This document shows, piece by piece, positions 32,302-42,300 of a stretch of 64,000 nucleotides of DNA. Within the stretch, counting starts at the first letter, position 1. The number at the start of each line of letters is the position of its first letter. Source of the stretch: Phaeoceros laevis. Its lineage: Eukaryota; Anthocerotophyta; Anthocerotopsida; Notothyladales. The notes below the pieces were generated by a model that did not search any database, was not told the origin of the DNA, and worked only from the letters and a program-made list of their open reading frames with translations. The stretch is from NCBI GenBank assembly GCA_049999765.1, contig JBNGIQ010006064.1, positions 1 through 64,000 on the forward strand. The letters run 5' to 3'. The translations under genes and the position numbers were made by a program.

Positions 32302-33613
32302 TTAGGATGACTATAGCTTTGTCCCAGCTGGATAACCGGTTTCAAATAAAAAGGCTGGAAGTATAAAGAGTATAAGGGGTTAGTATATGGTATAGGATAA
32401 ATTGTAGAATAATATATTTGTAAGGGTTAACCCGGTGCTTACATAAATGACCCGGTGCTTGAACAGAATGTCGCATTAATTTCTTCGCCCACTTGCTTTA
32501 AGTAGGCAGAGTGTTGATTTTGCTTTCAATGTGCGTCCTCAACTCCTCCCAATTGCGGCTCCTCAACCACGGCCACCACATATAAGAGGTCCTCGATTTC
32601 GGTTGTGGAGCAGTCTCTTCAAGTTAGTTAGTTAATTCTTCCCTTAGTCTTCTTCTAAGCTAGCCATAGGTTTCTCTTACAGATTAAGGGCTCCGTGGAG
32701 GAGGCATGTAAAGGGGTGCAAGCTCTCAATTTAGGTCCTGGCAAGCATGCGGCATAGTAAACAACAGACCAACGACATAATAAACGATAAGCCACTTTTT
32801 AAGTGACTCCCCTGCTCTTTTAAGGCGGGGAATCACCCTCGTTAGCCTGAGTAGGCGGCATTAACAAGAGTAGGCGGTATTAGCATGAGTAGGCACAACA
32901 ACAACCCTTGAGCAGGTTGTTGCGATGTAAGGAATTGATGTGGGCTGATGCTGCTCGTGGACATAGAGGTAGTGGTTTTTTAGTAGTTGAGACATCTAAT
33001 ATTCTGAGAGCTCATTACCTCGTGCCTAATTGGGTGAACAATGGCCGATCATGGTTTATGAACAAGTATAAATTTTGAGTGTCAGCTGTAGGGAATGATT
33101 TGAACTGAAAAGTTGCCACAACTTATGTTACAAGTATGCTCCTTCCAGCTCAAGTTGGCAGACACAATCACCAATAGTTGAATCACTTTGAAAACTTGAA
33201 TGGTTACTACCACTTGCCAATGCACAATTCATTTTTTTCTGCTCGAACAACATTGCTTGCACTCGTTGTGACAGCTCAGTGCCCTTGCTAGTTTGATATT
33301 TGTACACATATAAAGAAAAAGCTAAGATAGTGACAGTTATGTACAACACTTTGTAACAGCTGGTAGCCCTTGAATGAATGATTTTATTACGATTTGGGCT
33401 TACGCCAACCGTGCAGCAAAATGACTGCGGCCCCGACTCGATCTGAGGACTTTAGTCTATGTCCTATTAGTTTATCTACCTGGTTAGTTTGTTATTCTAT
33501 CCTGCCAGTTTTTAACTAAAGGCTTCATTGTTTATTTTCATTTTTTGAAAGAGGAAAATAAGTGTCCATACTCACATGTGAGATGCTCCTTTTTCTTCTT
33601 GTTGGTAGTTGGC
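32302..33613. other. Gene-poor spacer
   Basis: No gene recognised. Short repeated words occur ('cccggtgctt' at about 32430 and 32450; 'gagtaggcgg' at about 32849 and 32869). Probably degraded transposable-element sequence. Confidence 0.4.
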
Positions 33614-34040
33614 TCAGGACTGAATGTTAGGAACCGTCATGTCCGATGGTTCAGGTCGTGTATCTATGTCGTTCATCTTTGATTTTTTGGTAGGTGGAGG
33701 CTGCTGCTCGAGCAATGCACTTGCGCTGTCCAATGCAACCTTCTCGTCAAGTAAAGATTGCCCAAGCAGTGCACTTGTGCCATCCAACTCAATTTCTTGG
33801 TCAGATGAAGTCTGCCCAAGCAGTGCACTTGTGTTGTCCTGCTCAGTTTCTTCTGACAGTAGCACTTGTCTCTATATCACTTTCATCCGAAACTTCTTGC
33901 AACTTGGTAATCATGTCAAAAAACACTTGTGTCATTTTGTAGATGCATTCTTTCCCTTGCTCAATCATCAACTTGATCTTGCCATCTATTTCTTCCATTG
34001 TCCGATCTGATTCTCTAATTCTCTTGTGCATTGTATTCAT
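33614..34040 (-). other. Two overlapping open frames, one with SALLGQ repeats
   Basis: On the minus strand, a 65-codon frame with an ATG (34040 down to 33843) has amphipathic helical content (MEEIDGKIKLMIEQGKE, KMTQVFFDMITKLQEVSD). It overlaps a second frame (33865-33614) that carries an 18-residue repeat: NTSALLGQTSSDQEIEL, GTSALLGQSLLDEKVAL, SASALLEQQ, then PPPTKKSK. The frames are one base out of register at about 33855, where the first repeat seems to begin. It could be a frameshifted gene, two exons, or the accessory protein of a DNA transposon (these often have such helical tails). No family is recognised. Confidence 0.35.
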
Positions 34041-34995
34041 TCATTCATCACTGTGCAGCCGGAGCAGAAAGCAGGCAAGGACAACAAGCCCGACGCAAAT
34101 TGAAATTTGCAGTTAGGGGTCGAGAATCAGTTAGGGGTCGAGAACCCTAGCGAATCAACGGTCTGTAATGCTTTGCAGTTCATGCGCGATTGTCTGCCGT
34201 TGCATGATTGCTGTCGCGACATACATGGACGGAGGTGGAGGAGATGATCGCCACCTGGAGGAGCGAGTCCAGATGAGATTCGGGACTTACAGGGCGAGCG
34301 GGTAACCAAGAAGGCCCTCAAGGCCGCCGGAGAATTTGTGTATCTTATCGGAGCTGCTCTCAATCCGAACTATAATTCAAAGAAGCCAGCGGGACAGCAC
34401 GAGCTATGGTTCAAGATGGTTGGCAATTCTCTTGTACAATGCATTGTATTGCATTCTCTTGTGCATTGGCACGTGCCCAAGTCGATTAATAAATCATTCA
34501 TTCATTGTTGTTCGAAACTGGCTCTGCAAGCAACTTGCATGTTAGCAGTGTGTGTGAAGATATTGAAGGAAGTTTACATGGTCCCATATGGGGTCCCCCT
34601 TGCCCTCTAGGCGGGCACCTATTATGGGTATCATAGGGCTTATGTCCTTCTATGTAGTATGCTGCCGGTCGACGCGGATTCTCATTAAGTTAAAAAGCCC
34701 GCAAGTTAAAGCCGGCGGTAGAGTTTTCGCGGGACGGGCCCCCGCGGACGGCCGACGGGGACCGATTTTGGTTCCCCTAGGCCGCCCACGAGGGCCCCGT
34801 CCTAGCCCTCTGACGGGGTGATGTTTGAGACGCCCTAATATCCTGATATGGGCGGAGCTAACCCATGGTATCTACTGACTTTAGGGTAGGATTCTAGGGG
34901 CTTTTACTATGATAAGGGGTGTCAAATGTTGTATTGTTATTTGTAACACTAGATAGTTTGAGGCTCAATCTACCGACCCCGTGGTAGTAGTAGTA

Positions 34996-35005
34996 NNNNN
35001 NNNNN
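34996..35005. other. Assembly gap (10 N)
   Basis: Ten N directly after a (GTA)n-like stretch; unresolved sequence of unknown length. Confidence 0.99.
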
Positions 35006-35164
35006 ATCGAGCACGCCACCATGTCTGTGACATGTCAAGTAGCAAGCTACTCGACATGCCATCTATGACGGTTAAGCTATGTCATGTTAGTTAGTAAATT
35101 TCATGTTAGTTACTAGATTTCACTGTAGATTTCGGTTTTTTTTAAAACCAATTGATAGAGCACA

Positions 35165-35240
35165 CTGCCCTGAGTGGGTATTGAACCCCGGCCACCCTAG
35201 GGGCGGGGTTCTTTACCACTTGCATGTCCCCAAAGGGACA
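35165..35240 (-). mobile_element. tRNA-derived SINE-like head
   Basis: On the minus strand the segment reads like a tRNA 5' part: 'ggggacatgcaagtggtaaa' resembles the D-arm/A box, and 'ggttcaatacc' (35187-35177) resembles the T-arm/B box (GGTTCRANYCC, one mismatch), about 35 nt apart. It shares 'ggggacat.caagtgg' with the element at 35950. No tRNA cloverleaf closes, so this is a pol III-type retroelement head or tRNA pseudogene. Confidence 0.55.
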
Positions 35241-35949
35241 AAGTCCCCGTGGTATCTACTGATTCAAGGTAGGATTCTAGGGGCTTTTACAATGATAAGG
35301 GGCGTCAAATGTTGTATTGTATTTGTAACACTAGATAGCTTGAGCTTACCCAACTCTAAAGCAGCATCGATGTGAAGTGATGTGCATGACATAGGATTGA
35401 ATTGCATGCTGTAGTAATTTCTTGGCCCCATGTCTGTCATACTTAAGTTTTGCAAAATTTCTATTTTGCGGAAAAAACATTTTGGGGTTTTGCAAAGAAG
35501 CTCTTAGAACCTAGCCCAAATGTCTTGCAAGTCCACATTGTCAAAGTTTTAGAAAAATAAGCTCACGGTGAATGGTTTGGCAAGTGAGAAATTGTATAAG
35601 GTTGCCACCGACTTGCTACAACTTTTCTAACCTCTAGAGTCACTCTTACAAGGTGAGAGTAGTCCACAAAGCCCTCGCCCTAGTGAAGTATTCTGGTTTC
35701 GAAGGATATAAATTTAATTTTCTCCTCACACTTCATACTCGTGAGCCATGAAGGGCCAATCCAGGGCAAAGATATGGTGGTCTAAGAAGACCCCGGCTCA
35801 TTTGCCGGACTATTTGTAGGGGCAGTGTTCTGCAATTCATTCCTTCAACATGAATGTCGGGTGGGTACCTTGAGAATTGGAGGGGCACAACTTCGGCATG
35901 CTAGAAAGTTTTATAATAGTTGTACATATCAATAATATTATGTAAACCC

Positions 35950-36030
35950 CTCGGGGACATCCAAGTGGTTGGGACTTGGGCCTTCCAAAGTGAAGACCCG
36001 GGTTCAATCCCGTAGTGTTTCTCGACCAAA
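35950..36030 (+). mobile_element. tRNA-derived SINE-like head, second copy
   Basis: 'tcggggacatccaagtggtt' matches a tRNA D-arm/A box, and 'ggttcaatccc' (36001-36011) is a perfect pol III B box (GGTTCRANYCC). Spacing of about 40 nt is typical of tRNA-derived SINEs. No anticodon stem can be folded confidently. Opposite in orientation to the copy at 35165-35240. Confidence 0.6.
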
Positions 36031-36086
36031 AATCAGCGAGACCAACGCCATTGCTCAGAAGCAATAAGCAATGGCAAGAAGCAATG

Positions 36087-36345
36087 GCATCTAGTAGCAT
36101 TGTAACACCCTAGCATTGTAACACCCTAGCTCCATGATTGTGGAGCTTTGCTTCTGAGCAAGAAGCAATGGCATCTAGTAGCATTGTAACACCCTAGCTC
36201 CATGATTGTGGAGCTTTGATAGCTCCATGATTGTGGAGCTTTGATAGCTCCATGATAGCTCCATGATTGTGGAGCTTTGATACATAAAGAGCGGCATCTA
36301 GTAGCATTGTAACACCCTACCTCCATGATTGTGGAGCTTTGATAC
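36087..36345 (+). repeat. Array of short identical hairpins
   Basis: The 18-bp palindrome 'gctccatgattgtggagc' (6-bp stem, 6-nt loop) occurs at 36129, 36197, 36222 and 36258, and with one stem change at about 36320. It is embedded in a longer unit, 'gcatctagtagcattgtaac' plus 'accctagctccatgat', that recurs at about 36088, 36171 and 36294. Confidence 0.9.
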
Positions 36346-37014
36346 ATAAAGCGTAAATACGTAAAGAGTTTAGTAGGCCTAGAGTATTGTAAATATACTA
36401 GTTTAACTAGCTTGTTTTGCTCCATACTAACTATCTAACTGGTTTGTACACTCACATCAAATGTTTTGATCCTTATACAAAAACCTTCTTATACAAAAAA
36501 AAGAAGTGATGGCATTCTAGCCTTGAAGCATAGTAAAGCAAATTTTCAAATTATAGAAAGCAATAATTATAGTTTTCTAACAAGCAAGATTCACATGTGG
36601 ACAAAGTAGTGCCTTTATTTTAGAATAAGAGAAGTATTTCCTCCAACCTCTAAATTTGTGCAATACCAAAAAATATTTTTTTTTGGCGAAACAGTGCGAG
36701 CAATTTTATAATGCTTTTCAGAGTTTAAAGAAAAAGGGGTAATTGAAGGGGAGTGCTACCAAAATAAGTTTTTGACCTGAAGCAAAGTTCCTTGAAGACT
36801 GAATGACATGTAAAAAAAGAAAAGAAATTCTATCGCTCTAATCATAGATGGAAAGTTCTACAATTGGTCAACATACAACTAAATTGCAACTTGATATTTT
36901 GGCGTCCAACTTGATGTATTATTCAGTTCAGAGTTTCTCATGCTCAGTTTGCTTTCCAACGCAATCAGAGCTCGTTGGAAAGCAATCAGAGCTCGTGTTT
37001 CCTTCTACATACTC
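36346..37014. other. AT-rich spacer
   Basis: No gene recognised; A/T-rich with short direct repeats ('aatcagagctcgt' at about 36964 and 36984). Confidence 0.4.
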
Positions 37015-37160
37015 CTCAAATCATTTGGCCTTGGAGGCGGTAGTAATTATTTGAGGGGACTTCTCAAATCATTTGGCCTTGGGGGTGGTAGTGGTTATGT
37101 GAGGTGACTCCTCAGGTGATTTGGCTTTGAGGGTAGTAGTGGTTATATGAGGTGGAATCC
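37015..37160 (+). repeat. 48-bp tandem repeat, three copies
   Basis: Units start at 37015, 37063 and 37111. The first two begin 'ctcaaatcatttggccttgg'; the third has diverged ('ctcaggtgatttggctttga'). Confidence 0.9.
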
Positions 37161-38671
37161 GTGTAGCCCAATATTTTTTTGTGTGTGGTCACAATAATCA
37201 TATATATCTCACTGTGAGTAAATATCTTGCTATATGATATTGAAAATTTTTTTTCCTGTATCTGAGCTGAGCCTCTTGAAAAATCTCACAATGTGGATTG
37301 CCTGAAGCAATGAATTCGTGATCGCTTGCAAGCAATCAAAGAAACAACAATGAACATATCAAATTTGATCTTGCTTATTGGAAGTATGCGACTCTTGTGT
37401 TCACGCCATCGGCTCGGCAATTGCAACTGCAGCCTGGGAATTCCAGCCCTGACACAACTCTCTTGCGATCAAGCTCCATTTCTCCAAATCTTCCCAAGGT
37501 TGCTTCCTACCGGTCACTAGCCCGAGGCAGAAATCAGCAAGTACTCAATATGGTAGAGATCTACAAAAATAGTATTTGAAGTGAAGTGCCTGACTCCTTA
37601 CTAGCTTATGCTCTCATCCAGGTCGCCCTGCCCGCTTGTGCCCACGTCCGATTGCCGCAGTGCCAGATCTCGCGGCAGACATTGATATGAGGTCAATCCA
37701 CTTGTCCACTGTTAGAAAAAATCTGTATTGCAATGCCTTTTTACAACAGTATAACAACAGAATTATACCTTTTACAAATTTACAACCACATTGTAAAATG
37801 GTTGTAAAGGCTCTCAGTTTTTTGTTGTAAATTACAAGTGTGTTGTAAAGGTTTGTATAAGCATACATTTGTTGTAATTTACATATTATTATCATATGAT
37901 AAATTACTAAGAATTACAACTATATTTACAATCAGTTGTATATATCAATTATTTACAAGTATGTTGTTAAGAGTCTTAAGACGAAGTAATTCACAGAACT
38001 ATGACTGATGTAAATTAAAAAATTTTGAAGCACATAACAAAGCTTTACAATGGAATTTTATATAGCCGTATATATTATTATTTAAAAATTATATAATAAA
38101 TAATTACAGTTATTATGGATGGATGGATGGGATGGATGGGATGTGTGGGATAGATGGGATGGGTGATGCCATATACTAGTGCCTTCTATAATAATAATAA
38201 TATTTAGGGCTCTCTATAATGTAGTCTATATATATTTATTTTGCTGTATACTAATTATTTAATAGAGATTTTATTATATTATCATGCTTTTATTTATATA
38301 GTAAATGAATTTTATACAAAGCCTAATTGGAATTTGGAACCGCTGCATCCTAGCTCGGAGGCAGCACGGAACTTGGAATTCAGCAAATTGGAACTAACAG
38401 AAACCCAAGGTTGGAGGGTAAGGCTGCAAGCAGGGGTTGGAGGGCTGGAGGGCAATTCTCTGCAGCACCAACGCACCAATTTGCAGTTCAGGGCTCAAGT
38501 GGCCATTATACCTGCATCACAAAAAACCACAATCAGCAAGCTGTGGATGGGGGTGAACTCTCTGCAGCCAATCAGCAGAAACTCTCGGTCAATGGAGGTA
38601 CCTGCTGGATGAATGAAGCCTTCACAAGCTCCTTCGCCAAGCGCCTCCCTCCTAGCTACCTGGTGTTACAC
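37161..38671. other. AT-rich spacer with microsatellite
   Basis: No supported gene. A degenerate (GGAT)n tract spans about 38116-38167. Around 37780-37815 'caaccacattgtaaaatggttg' forms a small inverted repeat, and related 'ttgtaaa' words recur through 37.74-37.97 kb, suggestive of a decayed miniature element. The reading frame at 38241-38612 has no recognisable content. Confidence 0.4.
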
Positions 38672-38973
38672 ATAACGAGGATTGCCACATACCCGAAGCT
38701 GTACTGGAAATCAGACAAAAAACTACAGGTCTTACCTTACTGATGACAGTGGCGGGCAAGTGCTTGTGATCTCCAAAAAGTACCAGCTGTTGGAGCTTGG
38801 GTGAACATAGCACAACCAAAGTTTCAGCTTCTAACAGCTGTGAGGCTTAGTCAACGATCAAGGTGTCGAATGGGCCTGATGTCTCGACGTAGCTGCGTCC
38901 TTCTGTGGCAACCGTGCTGAGAAGTACACTCGCGTGCACAAGCGACATTGTTTCCAAATCAGTTGGGAGGAAA
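38672..38973 (-). pseudogene. Copied fragment of the SEN1-like helicase gene
   Basis: About 300 bp nearly identical to 46584-46890 inside the helicase gene, in the same orientation, covering the end of exon 2 (the Walker B region and GDHKQLPATV block) and its donor and intron. Because intron sequence is included, it is a DNA-level copy and not a retrocopy. The codon for Glu in the VDEAS Walker B motif has become a stop (minus-strand 'gttgactaagcc' in place of 'gttgacgaagcc', about 38850), so it cannot encode a helicase. Confidence 0.93.
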
Positions 38974-39026
38974 CGGGCGGGCCTCCCACCAATTGAAATA
39001 GTATGAGGTACACTTGTCTATCCGGT

Positions 39027-39350
39027 TGCTGATCCTCCGAGGGACAAGAGCAAGCGTCAAGTATCCCAATTGCAAGATCCCGTGATTCTTGAACTTGGAA
39101 CTGACTGTGTGTTTCTACTTGTTCACAGAGATGTTTCTGAAGAACTTTGCTTGTCTGCTGATCAATCCACGCTGGGAGAGAATCTATTTTGTGGACATGC
39201 GCGAGTTGATCCAAGCTTGCGATTACCTTAATTCTTGCAGTCAGACCTTTGCATAGATTAGACTAACTGTACACAAGCCTTCAAGCTGTTCTTAGAATTG
39301 CTGACTTCAGGAAAAGAAACTGCTGATAGACATGGCCGACTCGTATCTTC
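39027..39350 (+). pseudogene. Copied LEA gene 3' end and flank
   Basis: Resembles 21841-22060: 'ctgatcctccgagggacaag' versus 'cggatcctctgagggacgag', 'agagatgtttctgaa', 'gatcaatcca', 'tccaagcttgc' and 'gacatgg.cgactcgta'. It carries the last LEA codons (shifted out of frame) plus 3' UTR and downstream flank, and lies directly beside the helicase fragment. Confidence 0.85.
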
Positions 39351-39399
39351 GCACCTACCAGATAATGGTGCAATTTTGCTAACCTGGATGGGCAGGAGC

Positions 39400-42300
39400 C
39401 TAGTTGCGCTTCCTCCCACGGCGTTTCTTACTGGAACTCGGCCTCCGGCCCTGCTGCTGTGCTTGTTGGCTCCGACCAACACTCGGCGCCTCGTTGAGCT
39501 TATTCACCGCTGGTGTCTCTGTTGGTGTCTCGCCAGCGTCCTTCGCCGGTGCGGCGTTCTTCTTCTTGTTCTTCTTCCTATTCTTGCTTGATCCCAAGGC
39601 TTGCTGCTGGATTTCTGGAATCGTTGTTTGTTGGCCTTTTTGGTTACGGGGGAGCTGATTCGCCGCCCCTGAGGCTGCCTTCTGGTCTGCGAGATGCTTT
39701 CGGTCTTCAGCGCACATGGCTTGATCACTGACTGACGGTTCGGCAAGAGCATCTGGCCCTTCCAGAGGTTCTTCACGAGAAAAGATTTCCGTTATATCCT
39801 GGACGTCTCCTCCTTGTAGCCGTTTCCACACATCTCGTGGTAGAACGGTCACAGGCTTGATTGGATTGTCAAAACGGGTGCCCTTGATGCTAAATGCTAG
39901 TTTCCCGGTGCTGTCTTCGTCCATAAATACAGTTGTCAGGCCGCACTTCTCAATCCAGAACGGCAGCTTCTTGTCCAAACTCTCAGCTCTTTTCCGGAGG
40001 ATGACGAGCGGTTGATTGAGACATTCCATGGCTCGAGCAAATGCTTGCCCCACCTGCGGTAGCCGAACATGCGTTCCCATGAAAGGACGGAGCAAATTTG
40101 CCCGAATATCACCAGGTAATTTCCACCGGAGATGCTCCTCGAGAACAAGGGACTGAAACGATGCGAGTGCTCCCTGGCTCGTATAGTCATCATTCAGATT
40201 GATCACAAGCATCATAAGAACAACAAACAGACGGAACACCGGCTCTTTACCAGGATTCTGAAGCAAGTCCAAGATCGCACTCAAAATGCGTGTGAAGACT
40301 GGAGCCATCGATCCATGATAACTGAAGCATTCCGCTCGGGCAGCTTCTGCGTAGATGGGCTCCTGGTTAGTACCCGACATGCAGGTGTCCGCTAGCTTGA
40401 GAGGAATCACCAACCCACTAATGTGGGTGTAAACAGAGCAAACGGCGACAGCAGCTCGCTCAAGCCGAAAGCAACCGGTGCCATCTCCTGGCAAACCTGT
40501 GGAGTTCTGTGATCCCAACAGGCGTGCTAGTGTGTCGCATGATATGGGCGCTGCTCCCCTTACCGTCTCGGTATGAAAAAAGCGCCATGAGTTCAATATG
40601 GACCCCAATGGCTCAGAAGATTTGGACTCGAGGATCATTCTTTCAATGCATTCCCGGCTAATGAACGGATACAGTTGCAGAACAACGTCAGCCTTTTTAG
40701 CCTGGAATGCTCGGATGGCCATGGACTCCAGAACTTGCCCTGCTATCCTGCTTCTTGGTGATCCATAATACCCACCCTCTGTCAGNNNNNNNNNNNNNNN
40801 NNNNNNNNNNNNNNNNNNNNNNNNNNNNNNNNNNNNNNNNNNNNNNNNNNNNNNNNNNNNNNNNNNNNNNNNNNNNNNNNNNNNNTTGTCACCAGGAGTT
40901 CTTTCCTCCAGTATTCCGAAGCCAAGGTGATTAACTGCTTTTTGGAAATATCCATCTTTGCGGAGCATTGCCCCTGCAGCCAGGCTGCTCTTGGACACTC
41001 CAGGTAGAATCCCCCGGCAGCTCTCTGCCTTACACCCAAGAAGTCAAAACTGCCTTTAAGGGCAGGTTGATAAGCTACCATGGTGATTCCCGTCGCTTTG
41101 TTCAAGGTATCAAGACCCTTCAAAATTGAGCAGATGCACTTGCTCCACAGTATCCACAGTTGCTTGCACACTAATAGAACCTCGGCACGTTCCAGAGCGG
41201 CGTCGGACTTGCTCAGTCTTGGTAAATACGGGACTTGGTTGACTTTTGCAGTAAGCCATCCCGGTTTTACCAGCAACATTTCACTGATGACAGTCTTGCC
41301 TGTAAGAATCTCCAACCTTACATCTTGCAAGCTTCGTACCTCCTGCCAAATGCCCAGCCAATGACTCCTTTCTGGACTTCTGAATGTTCTCATAACCTCA
41401 AGTTCAAGTTTGCAAGCTCTAGAAACCTGCGGCTGACTACTTGCAAGGCTTTCAGCCTTTTCTAGGACCTTGACTCCATCACCAGCTTTCCAAGAAACCT
41501 GAAGTTGTGAAATGTGCAGAAACTTGTTCACTGCTCGCTGAGGGTCACCTGCTTTGACCGCCAGTGCTGCCGAAAGCTCCCACTGACCGATCTCCTCTGC
41601 AATAATCTCAGCTTCCTTATAATTTCCAGCAGCCTCCTCCAGCTTCAGCAATTCCTCAATGTGTTTCACCTTCAAAAACTCGCGTTTTAATTCCATGGTT
41701 GGAAACATGCGTACAAACTTCATCATGTCTTCAACTTTGCCCTTCAAGCTCTGAAAGTGCTCTGCACATTTTCGAAGATAGGCAACAATATGGCTGTCAA
41801 GAGCAGAGGCTTTCGGCTGTGAAATACTTTGTTGAAGGCGTGCACTCAGGATCCATGCATCGATATAACCGAGGCTCTCATCAAAGAATTTGCACTGCCA
41901 ACAAACTTGCAGATACTTCTTGATACATGCTCCTTCTTTATAAGAATCAGCTGCTTCCGTTACGTGTTTGCCCATAAGAAAGCAATCGCCAGCCTCCTCG
42001 AACTTCAAGTTCTTCCTCAAAATGGCACCTGTGTGCACAGAATAAAAGATGACTTTCAAGTTTCGAACGTGGAACGCTGAAACAAACTAAGTGCTGAAGT
42101 GCTCAAACACATCCCAAGTATCATCTAGTAGATGATCATAACTGCATGTCCGTACCTGCTTGCTTGTAATCTTGTAGGGCTTTGCAACACTTGACTGCCT
42201 TCTCATCCTTCCCAACGTCAAGAAACATGTTCAGCGCGATTTGCAGAAGACTCGAAGCTTTACTTGCGCTCACTCCTGGCCTGCCTGCCGCCTGTACGCA

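Larger units (their letters stand above)
34863..35345 (+). repeat. Roughly 100-bp direct repeat flanking a gap
   Basis: 34863-34965 and 35249-35345 share 'gtaggattctaggggctttt', 'tgtcaaatgttgtattgt' and 'aacactagatag' at about 90% identity, 386 bp apart. A 10-N gap (34996-35005) and a SINE-like piece lie between. They could be short terminal repeats of a non-autonomous element, or two fragments of one dispersed repeat. Confidence 0.8.

Noticed and set aside
36087-36345. CRISPR-like array
   Set aside because: Repeats are palindromic but spacing is irregular, spacers are partly repeated, and the genome is a plant nuclear one.
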